Below, piece by piece: positions 46,635-57,962 of a stretch of DNA of 64,000 bases. The notes below the pieces were generated by a model, which saw nothing but the letters and a program-made list of their open reading frames with translations, did not search any database and was not told the DNA's origin. Where the stretch lies: NCBI RefSeq assembly GCF_003590095.1, contig NC_039478.1, positions 10,168,001 through 10,232,000 on the forward strand, in the 5' to 3' direction. The DNA is from Trichoplusia ni. Lineage: Eukaryota > Arthropoda > Insecta > Lepidoptera > Noctuidae. The position numbers and the translations under genes are program-made. Each line of letters opens with the position of its first letter. The stretch's first letter is position 1.

Positions 46635-47842
46635 ATTATTACGTCAGGGTATCTTGGTTCATGTTACCAAAATATTAATGTGGGGATGAAAGGGCAAGGT
46701 GTCAAGCTGGTAAACTGAGTGAGAGCGGGATAGTGTGAAAGAGAAGGGTAAATGGGAGTAATGGTGGAAGACGATAAGAGAGAAGATGCATGAACAATTA
46801 AAGAAACTGTTTTATAATTGATTTTACAAAAATAAAAGAAGCTAAAACACTATTAAGACGTTTGATTTCCCACATTAATGTATTTTTTGGTTTTATTTTC
46901 AAGTTTAAATTAGTTTTATTTTAAGAAAAAAAAACATAGTGTTTTGTTTTCGTGTTCAAATAAATACGTTTATGAACTCTGTATTTAAATGAAAAGATTG
47001 AACTGAAAAACCATTGACGTAATACTTGTTTATTTCAATATTATTTTTGAAATTGTGTCAATTTCATTTCAGAATTAATTCTCAGGGACTAAGGTTCAAA
47101 TTAAACCCTTGGGTTGATTTACGTCAGTGCATTCGATTCGACATATCTCCAAGTCGTATCTTTGGCGTGGGATCAAATATTTAAGCTGGTGATACACTGG
47201 AGTATTTATTTGAAAATACCGAATTACTTCAATCTACTGAATGTCCATTCTAATAAATCCATCAAAGTATGTTAAAGTAAAAAAAAATCAAAACCTTCCT
47301 TTTCTTGATTGATTGTCACTCACTGTCAATTCACTGTCATTTCGTAAATATTTTTTTATAATGAAGTATGTTGTATAATTTGTTTAGATTTTTTTTTTTT
47401 ATAAGGCCGAGGAAGAGCTCTTTCCCGAACCGAAGATTTCGTCGATCAATCGACGTTCGATATTTGGACAAAAACAACGGATGCTGTTTGTTTACATTAT
47501 GAGCATTTCTTCAAACAGAGCAGCGAGCATTGGTACAAACGTTGCATTACAAGAAACGTTCGACATAATGCTCAAGTGTGTCACCATCTTAATATATATT
47601 TTTTAATTCAATGTATTTTTTACTACTTATATGCGTAAATAACTTCAGTCATTGTTTTCAAAATAAAACATTAATTGTTGTTGTTTTTATCGTGTTGTGG
47701 TGTAATGACCGGTTTCGGTTAGACCATGTCTGAAGGCCAAGGTCAAATGCAGGCCCAAATTCAAGTTTGAAATTCTCCCGGCACAGGTTTTGCAGGATAT
47801 AATATCACTCTTTAAATATTCAAAACAAAATATGTTTGACTA

Positions 47843-47985
47843 AGGCCCGATTTTTCAATCGTCAGATAACTTTTGTCTGAGGAATAAATATGGCCGTTTG
47901 ACATATTTTCTATACAAAAGCTGTCAAAACGTCAAACATATCCGTCGAATAAAAGATATCTGGCGATTGAAAAATCACCCCTTAA
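47843..47985. repeat. Short inverted-repeat (MITE-like) element
   Basis: Left 'cgatttttcaatcgtcagat' and right 'tatctggcgattgaaaaatc' are near-inverse termini. The centre has two 'gtcaaa' modules, and there is no open frame. Confidence 0.65.
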
Positions 47986-49483
47986 TCTTATAAAATAAAC
48001 CTGTTGTGAAAAAATCCAATATTCAATTCCGATTCAATTTTTTTTTTGGAAATCTGGCTAATGGCCTAAACAGTTTTTTTGTTGTCAAATAACCTATTAA
48101 ATTTAACTTAAATTAAGCTGGCGTAAACTAAGCTTCTTCTTTAGTTCAGACATTAGTGTTTTTAATGTGAGTAAAAAAACACAGTTTCTTTTCTGGACTA
48201 GCCTTTGGGAGAAAAAGCCAGATCGAGAGAGCAGAGCTGAATCTAAGCAAGCCTGTGCCATGAAATGGCATGAATGTCCAAAAGAGCTTATGCACCGGCA
48301 TCATTTTTGAGGGTACAACCCGACACACAATGATACCACCAGAGTGGCACGACAAAATTATGTCTGGCGAAACTGACCTGCTGAGTAAAATCGCCAGATA
48401 TAGTGTCTTAACGTACAAAATAATTGTACTGTTTGTTGTATGTAAGCACGAGAACTTAACTACTCCTAAACGGCTAGATCGATTTGAATGATATATTTTG
48501 TACGCCCTTTGGGGCCCTAGTAGCAAATCAGCTCGTCGGAACGAATTGCACCGGATCAGATAGTCAATGAAAAATATTTTGAATGCCGTTTAAGTGCATA
48601 CGATAAAGAATCCTCTTAGCTTCAAAAACTGGTTCTCGTAAATACTGTTTAAGTGTATGTTGAACTCGTGTCATTGAGGGATCCACAGAAAAAGGCAAAT
48701 TTGTTAAAAAAAATGTCACCTATCGAATTTATGATCTTACGTGTTAAAACAGCAATAGAAATCTTTAAAAATTTTGGCCTGTTGATAAGGTAATGGACCA
48801 ACAGGCTGAGTCTTAGTAATAAGGTTTCATTTTTACCTTTGCTTACGGAATCCTAAAATGTGACATAAATGTGTGTATAAATCTGTAATTATGTTAATCA
48901 ACTTATGTAAGTTATTGAATATTGATTTGAAAATAATATATTATCTGAGTTGTATATTATACGCCTATACCATAATGAAGTTATTAGTCATAATAAAATC
49001 GGTTCAAATCCAATCGGCTTAAATCCAATTTTAGACCCCTCTTTAACCATTTCGAGTATAAAAAGTAAAAAGAAAACGTTTATCGAGTTCCGCACCAGAA
49101 AAGTTTAAAAATGGTTAGTATTACTAATCCGCCGTCTGTCCATCTGTTCGCTTCATCTGTGGCTATAATTTGTGATAATTCGAAATTTTCAGAAAAAAAG
49201 ATATATCTTATCGCTATAAAAACAAACACAAAAATACAGAATAAAATAAACATTCAAAGGTCATTCATTGGGTTATCATGTTGCAGACTACTTTTTTTTG
49301 CACATTTAAGATATGCCAACTTCTTAACTCTTCAAAATACTGCTACAGAACCATACGTGCGCAAGCCAAATTCACGCTTTGCCGTCTATTTAACAAAGTT
49401 CTAACAATAACGCGTTAATTATTTAGTAAGTTTTTTTTTTTAAAGACGTTGCAATGTTTCTGCAAGAAGTCTTACATATACTA

Positions 49484-49792
49484 CTAGCTGTTGCCCGCGA
49501 CTTTGTCCGCGTGGACTTCAGTTTACAGACAGGCTGAGTTACTTTCAAATTACGCATATTATATTTAAGCCAAATTTCAAAGCCTTTAAAATAAGTTTCA
49601 TTCAAACTTTGACCCCCATTATACCCCCTTGCAAACCTTTTTTCCAATTAAAAGTTAGCCTTCATCCTTTCTCAGGCTCGAGACTATCTGTGTTCCAAAT
49701 TTTATTACAATCGGTTCAGTAGCTTTGGCGTGACAGCGAGACAAACAGACAGAGATACTTTCGCATTTATAATATTAAGTAAGTATGGTTAA
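49484..49792 (+). repeat. Retroposon-like repeat F just upstream of gene 4
   Basis: It opens 'ctagctgttgcccgcgactt' like family C but has a different body ('aatttcaaagcctttaaa', 'acaatcggttcagtagcttt', 'gagacaaacagacagagata') and ends 'gcatttataatattaagt'. Its end lies about 80 bp before the gene 4 ATG. Confidence 0.65.
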
Positions 49793-49869
49793 ATATAGGT
49801 ATTTATAGCTGTGCGAAACGAAATCATTTTAAGTGTTATTCTGACGTTGGAAGCTGAGGCACGCGTGTG

Positions 49870-52800
49870 ATGGAGACTATACCTTACAATCGTTTATTAT
49901 TACTGCCACCAAATGCCCTTCATAATATACGGAAAATACATAACTTGGACCAACCGAAAAGACTCGCTGAAGCCATTTATTTATTAAGGGAGTGGCTGAA
50001 GAAACAGGATCATATCGTGAAAAAAGATTTCAGTGAGTTTTTTTTCTGTTTACTTATATTGTTGTGGCTAATTGGTGTTTGTAATTTTAAATTCCGTTTT
50101 TTTCAAACTTTATGCTCATAATTTGTTTACTAAAATTATGAACTCATATGTGAAATACTTGTTAAAAATTGAAAATAATTATTTTTAATCCTCTATCCGA
50201 TTTTTGAATTACATAGATTTGTTTGTGTACATAAATTATTAAATTAATAAATAATGTTATTAGCATTAGAATAATAATTTAGTTTTCGTTTAAAAAACTA
50301 ATACAATATTGATGAAAAGCATAAATAAAGATTTCAAACAGATAATGTGATATTTTTTGTAATTACCAAATTTTACAACAAATTTAAATGCATTAGTGGT
50401 TTCTTAGGTTTACGCGAATGTTAGACATTGAAATGAAACGACTTTTACGGATTTTATCGCGGTTTAATTTTTGGTTTTAGTTCCCGACGTTTCGTCTGGT
50501 CTGCCCGTGACCATCATACCTGCAAAGGTGTCGAAACGTCGGGAACTAAAACCAAAAATTAAACCGCGATAAAATCCGTAAAAGTCGTTTCATTTTAAAT
50601 GCATTATATTAACGTTTTGAATATAATGCATTCAGACATATTTATTTTGCATCCTGGGTCCCATTTCTGGGCATGACTATAATCCATTTGGATTTAAGGT
50701 TTTGTGTCTTAAATCAGTTTTTACCAATTATTTAGAAGTATAAAAATAAAGACCAACCAGTCTCCTCGATATTAACATATTTTCCCACGTTTTTATTCAC
50801 TCAGTTTTCTTGTTTGTTTGCTTGTCGTTTTGGTTGTATATTTACTACTTATTTTGAGGCACTTCCCGATAAGCTAGCAGGCTGAAATTTTCAGGGTAAC
50901 TTCAAACCCGATGACGATGCAATTTACAACTATAAAAACGGCTGGGCCAATTTTACAGAATAATTAAGAGAGGACAAAAAACTTCATCTATACTCTATAT
51001 ACTAATATATAAAGCTAAAGAGTTTGTTTGTTTGTTTGAACGCGCTAATCTCAGGAACTACTGGTCCAAATTGAAAAATTATTTTTGTGTTGAATAGACC
51101 TTTCATCGAGGAAGGCTTTAGGCTATAAACCATCACGCTGCGACTAATAGGAGCTAAGATATAATGGAAGGCAGGTATACCTAAATCATAACTTATATCT
51201 TCTACCCACGGGGACGAAGTCGCGGGCAACAGCTTGTAACTTATAAATGGTAAACAGGATTTCACACATTGGCTTATTTTTTTATAATATTATGGGCCAT
51301 GCATGTTGTATGCCTAATGTTTATCAATAAAATTAAAGTGTCATTTCGTTATTTTAGATACTAAATTATTCATTTTTTTTGCCTATACGGCTGTTATTTG
51401 GACCTTTGTTTAGGATTGATTTCCGTATGTTAGTTCACAACAAAGATATTAATGCAAACATAAACTGGGTTCACACAGCCGAAGATAGATCTCGATGGAG
51501 TGCAATTAGGGAGGCTTATGCCCAGCTGCGAACGAATATGGACTGTTCCAGCTCACACATAAACCATTCTGCATTTTCAGGTGACGAATATTTGGAGAAA
51601 TCGCTCATATCATGCAAAGGTTCGGTAGAGAAAGTGAAACACCAGTTAAATAGTTCATGCACTATGAGAACTATGATTCCAAGGTTTTTCGCTGTGAGCA
51701 ACGCTAAAACTGAACTGAAGGAACTTTTGGATCTTGCGTAAGTATTCTATGTTTGAGTTTTAATAGAAATTTTGGTTGAATGGAAGCTTTTTACAGATTT
51801 TGTATGGTTGAGTATAACGATGTGGTTAACGTGGTCCCAGATGTGGACTAACACACCCTTATAAAAATCAGGCTTCCTTTAGATTTTTTCCTTCAACGTT
51901 TTTAGCAAGAGATAATTGCCTCGTTACCCTACTCATGTTATGAACGTGAAACTTTGTTTGATGAATGGATATTTGTTACTTTTCACGAAAAAACAACTGG
52001 AAGAATTTGGACGAAGGTTAGTACACAGATAGTTTCTAACCTGGATTAACATATAGGATAGTTTGATTTGTTAGTGATAGTGTCTTTGATTTGTAGCGGA
52101 TGGAGAAGTTGGTAATTGCTAGTATGCACATGAATTACGTATATTTGTTGCGAGCCGAGATTCAAGCTACAATTTTTGATTGGTAGTATTGATAGCCTTC
52201 GGAATGTCCAATGGCTATATCACTAGGCTCCAAAGCTTGTTTTTTTACCTTTTACCCGTAAGGATTCTAGTAAAAATGCATTCTCCATTCTTGGAGTTTC
52301 AAAATTGGTTAAATGTGGAAACTTGCAATGGTATTCAAATGTAATTATGTTGATTACAGATGGCTCATACCGCTTCCGACCGTCACAAAGGACTTTTACA
52401 GAGTGATCATGGTCAAAGTAAATGATAAACAGTTTACAGCTGAGAGTTTCATGCAATTCTATCAATACTCTATTATTGTAAGTATACATTTTTTTTCTTC
52501 AAGTTTTCACAAACATTCAAATTGCGTGCATAAAAGCACCTAGACTCAGAATCGGAGATCACACAAATGCTTGTCCTCCGCGGGGATCGAATCCGTCAGA
52601 CGTCGCGCTCAGTAGGTTTGGCATGCTGACATCAAACACTCGTCTTCCGTCATATGCCAAGCTAAAATGAAAGTAGGCTTGTCACATTATCATTGTTCAG
52701 GATGGGCAAAGAACATCATCTACTGAACGCTGGTGGAAGATGTGTGACTGTCTTGAGATCTTGTCAATGTCGAAGATTTTGGATTCAAGGGGGCTTTACC

Positions 52801-54854
52801 CAGCAGTGATATAAATGAAAGGTTTTTAACAAGTCTCTTCGACTTATGAGCTTACGATAAATGTGTAAAATAAGTAACTAACCAGTTAACTGGCCTGTTG
52901 GTCCAGTGGTTAGTGGCAATAACTGCCACACCAGAGGACGAGGGTTCGATTCCCAACAGGAGTGTAATATATTTTGTGTGACGAGGAGAATCATTTGTTC
53001 TGATTCTGGGTGTTATTTATCTACAATATTTATGTATTTAGAAATGTATAAAGACGTTTACCAGTTTTCTAGTAGTACTCTTAATACAAGCTTCGCTTAG
53101 TTTGAGACCAGATGGCGTTGTTCGGAACTTGCGGAATATTTTTATCACATTAAGTCATTTGAGCTCTTACTCACTTCAATTTACCAAAGCCCCACATTGC
53201 ACATTCTCTTAATTAAAATATAATTATCCTTTATCATTACAGGTTTGTGAATACCTAAAAGCTCACGACTATGTGAACGGTTTTATCATTGTCCACGATT
53301 ACAGTGAACTAAACGTCGTGGATTTAGTGACAAAAATGAGTGTTACGGAGTTGCAACAATACGTCACTTTGATAATTGTAAGTATACATCTATAAATAAT
53401 ATGAAACTGGATTGTCTGTCTGTTATATAATTGAAATAACAAAGTTTGCAAGTTATGTGCACGAAGACACTCAGACTCCGGACAAGCATTCATCGATCAC
53501 ACAAATTATTGTCCTACGCGGGGATCGAAACCGCAGCACGTCGCGCACAGTGAGTTTGGCGTGGTGACCTAAAACACTCGGCTATCCGTGTACGTGTGCT
53601 ATTGTACGGAAGCCCCACCAAGTCATATCTTAGTTCCTTCTATCTTATACATCACCAGTTCTGTTGTAAAACCAAAAACACCACACCACCACCACGGAGT
53701 GAATGTTAAAAAATTCAACCCATGTTTGGAGGGATATGTCAGACAGTCAGCTGGCCAAAAATACCCCGGCCTCGCCCTTACCGACGCCGCGACGCGAGAT
53801 CGCTTGCGTGTGCGCTGAAAACACACATTCATAATTCTTCCAATGAATTTCAGGAAGGCTACGGGGCAAGATTAAAAGGCATACATATATTAACTGATTC
53901 GAAAACAATTGAATTATTCGTGAAAACTCTCAAACAGTTGTTCAGCAAGAAAATCGGTGAAAGAATATTTACCCATCCAACTTACGAGGACTTGCATGAA
54001 ATCATTCCTAAAGAAATGCTGCCGGTAGAATACGGAGGGACTGAAAGGTCTATCAAAGAATTGCAAGGTATGTTATATTGTTACCTGGGTGCAATGTTAC
54101 AACGGTTGCTTTGTAACATTGGGTGTTTGTGGTACCTTCGTTGTATCTGAATTCCATAACACAAGTGCCTTGGCAACTTACTTTGGGTTCAGAACAATGT
54201 ATGTGATGTTGTCCGCATTTATTTATTTGTAAAAACCAAAATTGGATAACTGGTAAAAAAAATATTTTTAAAAACTTTCTAGAATTGATCAGAAAACTAA
54301 ACTTGTTATCCTGATTCTAAATAATATTATGTAAGTACATATTTTTAACTGATCAACTTTTACAAAAAAGAAACGTGCTACTTTCATAACTACTGGTAAG
54401 GAAACATCATACAAAAACTCATTTTCAATTATAATATAGCTGAAAATTTTAATGAGCAGATATGACTTACTCGTAACACTTGCAAAAGAATAATTAAAAT
54501 TTCAAAAAAAAAATTCAAAGAAAAATTTCAAATCTGGCATAGGCCTTTGGTATGCTTTATGTCTCTCAGTAAAATAAAGATTCTCCTAACAATGTCAGCA
54601 TCCAAAAAAAAAATGCGAGAGAAGGCTAAAACTAAAAAAAATAATTGTCTTTTTATTTTCAACGTCTGTTACTTTAATAACTTCTAAATCTCATTTCAGG
54701 GGATTGGCTCGAAGCAATAAGTTCAGATGAACATGTGGCTTACATGAAAATGATGAACAAAGCCTGCACTGATGAATCCAAGAGACTAACGGGAAAATTC
54801 AACGAGGATTACCTTGGAATGCCGGGATCCTTCAGGAGCTTGACTGTAGATTAG
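49870..54854 (+). CDS. CRAL-TRIO domain lipid-transfer protein, paralogue 4 (six exons)
   Basis: Predicted cytosolic lipid carrier, last gene of the array. Coding exons are 49870-50032, 51581-51737, 52360-52477, 53243-53377, 53854-54067 and 54700-54854, GT-AG throughout, phases 1, 2, 0, 0, 1; 313 aa. The N-terminal helical part includes WLKKQDHIVKKDF. Exon 2 starts GDEYLEKSLI and ends KELLDLA. The lipid-binding fold includes IIVHDYSELNVVD, ARLKGIHILTDSK near 200, ERIFTH near 230, and PKEMLPVEYGGTERS with the glycines at 252-253. The C-terminus is YLGMPGSFRSLTVD, closer to paralogue 1 than to 2 and 3. The start ATG is in GTGATGG context. A GTG codon precedes it in frame but is not expected to be used. 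A repeat element ends ~80 bp upstream, and no convincing TATA/initiator pair is seen. Intron 1 carries a perfect hairpin and a LINE relic. Confidence 0.92.
50435..50591. repeat. Perfect hairpin (fold-back/MITE), 60-bp arms
   Basis: 50435-50494 and 50532-50591 are exact inverse copies around a 37-nt loop. The arms begin 'gaaacgacttttacggattt' and end 'ttcccgacgtttcg'. The copy at 16.06-16.21 kb is an old relative. It lies in gene 4 intron 1 and has no open frame. Confidence 0.85.
50690..50975 (+). repeat. Interspersed 'gggttccgta'-family repeat
   Basis: 'cccgataagctagcaggctg', 'cttcaaacccgatgacgatg' and 'ataaaaacggctgggcca'; one of the clearest copies of this subfamily. Confidence 0.6.
51001..51235 (-). 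repeat. 'ctagctgttgcc' retroposon, family C
   Basis: Reverse complement of family C: 'gaacgcgctaatctcaggaa', 'cctttcatcgaggaaggctt', 'gactaataggagctaagata', end 'gaagtcgcgggcaacagctt'. In gene 4 intron 1, antisense. Confidence 0.75.
51420..51545 (+). pseudogene. RTE-type LINE C-terminal relic in gene 4 intron 1
   Basis: The + frame reads NWVHTAEDRSRWSAIREAYAQL, the RTE-like tail (AxDRxxW...EAYxQ). It lies directly before gene 4 exon 2, and the open frame runs on through the splice acceptor at 51580 into the exon. Confidence 0.65.
52500..52652 (-). repeat. tRNA-headed SINE, family B
   Basis: Minus-strand degenerate head, B box 'cggattcgatccccgcg', body 'tgtgtgatctccgattctga'. It starts about 23 bp after gene 4 exon 3. 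Confidence 0.65.
52700..52825 (+). pseudogene. Very degenerate LINE 3'-end fragment
   Basis: 'ggctttacccagcagtgata' and surrounding codons resemble the tail before an RTE stop, but frames are broken and similarity is low. Confidence 0.3.
52889..53145 (+). repeat. tRNA-headed SINE, family A, near full length
   Basis: 'ctggcctgttggtccagtgg' head, 'gggttcgattcccaaca' B box, 'tgtgtgacgaggagaatcat' with 'attctgggtgttatttatct' body, and 3' part 'acaagcttcgcttagtttga'. In gene 4 intron 3. Confidence 0.75.
53440..53592 (-). repeat. tRNA-headed SINE, family B
   Basis: Minus-strand head 'cacggatagccgagtg', B box 'gcggtttcgatccccgcg', 'tgtgtgatcgatgaatgctt', 'gtctgagtgtcttcgtgcac'. In gene 4 intron 4. 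Confidence 0.7.
53610..53820. other. GC-rich unassigned patch in gene 4 intron 4
   Basis: In otherwise AT-rich DNA this segment has a CAC/CCA run, then a CpG-rich block ('gacgccgcgacgcgagatcg'). The frames across it are open for only ~70 codons and match nothing I know. It may be another transposon fragment. Confidence 0.35.
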
Positions 54855-54894
54855 AATCACTAGGAAATAGATAATAAGAAATTATGGGATACTT

Positions 54895-55125
54895 AGACGT
54901 CTTTTTTTGGATGGGGAATCATCAAATGACTCCTTCCGCTTTGGGTTGAGTGGAAGTGTCAGACTTTTACTGACTCAATCCCACCCATCTTCCTTCCTTA
55001 GACTTTTTTGTTCTTCGGGAATTCGCCGGCCTGATCCTGGCTGGATAATTTGGTGGTGAGCTCCCCATCACTAACCGTCCACTGGCCCGCAGGCAACTGC
55101 GGTGGCCGGGAGGAAACGAGGGATA
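54895..55125 (-). repeat. Interspersed repeat E
   Basis: 'ggatggggaatcatcaaatg', 'gtcagacttttactgactca' and a GC-rich end with 'ccgtccactggcccgcaggc'. It lies immediately 3' of gene 4. Confidence 0.5.
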
Positions 55126-56944
55126 TATTTTAGTCTGGACCCTTAATAAATTTGTCTGTGTAAGGAATCTAGTTCTAGCTATATTAATAAGAAATTCTAG
55201 TATTACTCTATCTAATAGGTGGTATTTTTCACTTTCTGGTGATCTAAGCCCTGGTGGTCTCGGTGCGATATACCCCGAGTTTTGTAAAGTCAGAGGGTCT
55301 ACCATCTTGGTTTCTGAGACTTTTGCAGTTGTGAAATAGGATGCCACTCAAAGCTGTATGGTGCTGACCTACATACAAGTTCAATAGTTTTTTCTTGCGT
55401 AAGGAGGAATTGATTCCTGTAAGTGGGATTCGTTCCGGTAAATGTATGAAACTGCTTCTACTTCAGGTATGTGAGCGTAATAATTTCTTTTAACGCTAAC
55501 GAAATAATTTTGTATGGGCACTTGTTGGACCGTCTGAACGAAAAAGTGTAGCAAAGTCCTCGGATAGTGCTATTCTGTTAGATAGCAAAAAGGTTGAATC
55601 AGAAGATGATGGTCCAAAAAGATAAAAAGTTACGTGAAAAAGAAAACTATTTTATTGCATCTCTTAGCGTTTCGTTTCACCCTTTGGGTATAAAACTAAA
55701 AAAAAAACGTTTAAACACTACAAAAAGACTGACAAAACAATAATAGCAAATGTGCAGCAAAAAATGTTGCTAAATAGCAAATGACTTTAAGAGTGATAAA
55801 AACCAGATGTGTTTTGAAGGCGCTTACTCGATCCATGCAAATGCTTAAAGTGGCTATTACTTTGTTTTACACCAATACTCATAGATTACAAGAGGGCATT
55901 TTAAGATGATTGATTAAGTCTCGTGTGACGTCACTTACTAGTACTCTTCTTACTGGCGTTTGCTAGACCATACTTTCATAAGGTTCCTCGATGTTTTGAT
56001 GACCACTGATACTTTTTTTATTGATTTGGTGAAATTAGCAAAATTTGTCCTATATTTATTTTTATCTATCTCAGAAACAGGGTTCCATTTAAATTTTAAG
56101 CACGAAACCCTAAATCTAGATAACGATAGATAGTCACTGTATGGATAAATGCAGATGATGATGACACAGTGCATCGACATCAAACTCTAAAGAAAAGGCC
56201 GTAGGGTCATAGGACCGTTTGTGAATGCGAGTTAGCGAACTTCACGCTATAGAGCAGCGTCTCTCTGTGTGCGTAAATTGTTAAGCTGTGTGTGTTATAG
56301 AAATAAATATCAGAGCTTTCCTGTTTCGGAAACACTTAAAATTGTGGGACTTGCATTTTGCGTCTCATCGGGCTGAGAATGAGATTAACGAAAGACACCT
56401 GTGTTGATGCATACGCTTGGGTACCATAATATTGTTGCAACAGCTGTTTGTCCTTGCGACCGTTTTCGCGAAAACAGTAAAGAAATTATTTGTAGTGCTA
56501 GCAGAACATGACAGAACACAGATACTAGAAACTTTGTACCATGTAAATCTACCCATAAAATAAAAGACATAATAGACACTTAATTATAGTCTAAGGCGTA
56601 TACAGAGCTGGAACAAGAAAAACATTTGATACAAGATATAGTAGGTCAAGAATAATTGTTTTACTGGTAAACGTCTGTAGGTAACCATTACAAAATGACC
56701 CTACGTTTGAGGTCAAACGTGACTTGAAACAGGAAGATCACGTGCGATCTTTCTGTTTGAAGTCACTAGAACTAGAATCAAGAATGAGAATCTGTGAAGA
56801 TGTTGTCTGCTATGCTAGACTTTATTCGTATAGATAAGTTACTTTAGTTTAGTAAGTAACAATAAAAACTAACTGGTTGTGAACTTCATGCTACCTAGCT
56901 TATTTGCTAAACCATCCAGGATTCAAAGGCATAGAAAAAAATCG

Positions 56945-57270
56945 CCATTAAGATGTTAAGATAGGAGGATACCTCAACGGCGTGCGCGGTGCTCGTGCCT
57001 CTCAAATGCTGGAAGGAGAAAAACCTATTCAAAGTTGTGGTTCTAGCAAGGAGCGTCCCTGCCTGGGATCGCGCTAGTTTGCATGGCGTTCCCGTGTTCT
57101 CAGGTAGAAATTAAGGGTGATGGTCTGGTGATGGGCTCCTTTTTCCGCACGTAGGCTCCAAGTCGGCCCATTGTGCGCAAGAGAAGGGTGAAGCACACCG
57201 GTGGTTTTAGCCGATAAGAGCCTTACCTAGCACGGAGAAAGTCAATGAGGATGTCCCCGGAATAAAAAGG
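56945..57270 (+). repeat. Unclassified interspersed repeat
   Basis: 'tttgcatggcgttcccgtg', 'gaagggtgaagcacaccggt' and 'ggttttagccgataagag' recur in degenerate form at 58.73-58.90 kb and partly at 31.87 kb. The direct word 'aggaggatacctcaa' occurs near both ends (56965 and 57279 areas). Confidence 0.45.
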
Positions 57271-57784
57271 AGGATACCTCAAAGGCATAGTTTTGCCATT
57301 ACAGGAGAGCGTCAGTGTCTCTTTCCACATCTGCAATGACATTAAGAATCTTAATGTGTTCATTGCACCGTGACAAGTCTCAAGGACGTTACTTGGTTAG
57401 TGACCTAGGAAGCTTAGTGGGTGACTCGCACGTATAGTCAGGAGTCGTAGGTCGAGTCTTGAAATTTGAATTTTTCATTGTATTATTTGTATTTAATTGC
57501 AAAAATTATCCGATTCGCAGCACTTCCTTCGGAATCATTATTAAAAAATATATTTTTAATTATTTTTCATTATTCTAAGGGCTAATTACATTGCCCACCA
57601 ATTAATATCGTGTGATTAGACGCGTGAATACTACTCAATAAAAACTCAGTTGACAATTATTTTAACCTATTGCGTGATAATAATCCAATTATCAACTAAA
57701 TGACGTGGAATCTAATTATGGTTGTTAAGAGTCCTTTATCTGAGTGCCGTGAGTACGATGTATTAATAGGCATTTGTTTCTTAA

Positions 57785-57962
57785 GATTCCTGCACTATAG
57801 AATTAAATCCTTGTGTCGTGATTGTTTCACAAAACATTCAAGTCCCATGAAGAAATCCAGGGCAAGAGAAAGGGACAAATTATTGCCCTACGCAAGAATT
57901 GAATCTGCGAACCGGCGCGTATAGTCGTTCTTTCGTGGTGATCTATACCACTTGGATGTCCA
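57785..57962 (-). repeat. tRNA-headed SINE, family B, degenerate
   Basis: Minus strand: 'ggtatagatcaccacgaaag' head part, 'gcagattcaattcttgcg' B box remnant, and the end 'cacgacacaaggatttaatt'. Confidence 0.55.

Larger units (their letters stand above)
42999..49869. other. Gap between genes 3 and 4
   Basis: No exon is recognisable. It holds repeat E (minus), SINEs of both families, a small inverted-repeat element, 'gggttccgta'-type repeats and a repeat F copy ending about 80 bp before gene 4. The stretch 46.7-47.8 kb contains nothing I can name. Confidence 0.55.

Noticed and set aside
53722..54150. 142-codon open frame ending in gene 4 exon 5
   Set aside because: The 5' part is intron sequence that happens to stay open. 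The exon begins at the CAG acceptor at 53853, as the paralogues show.
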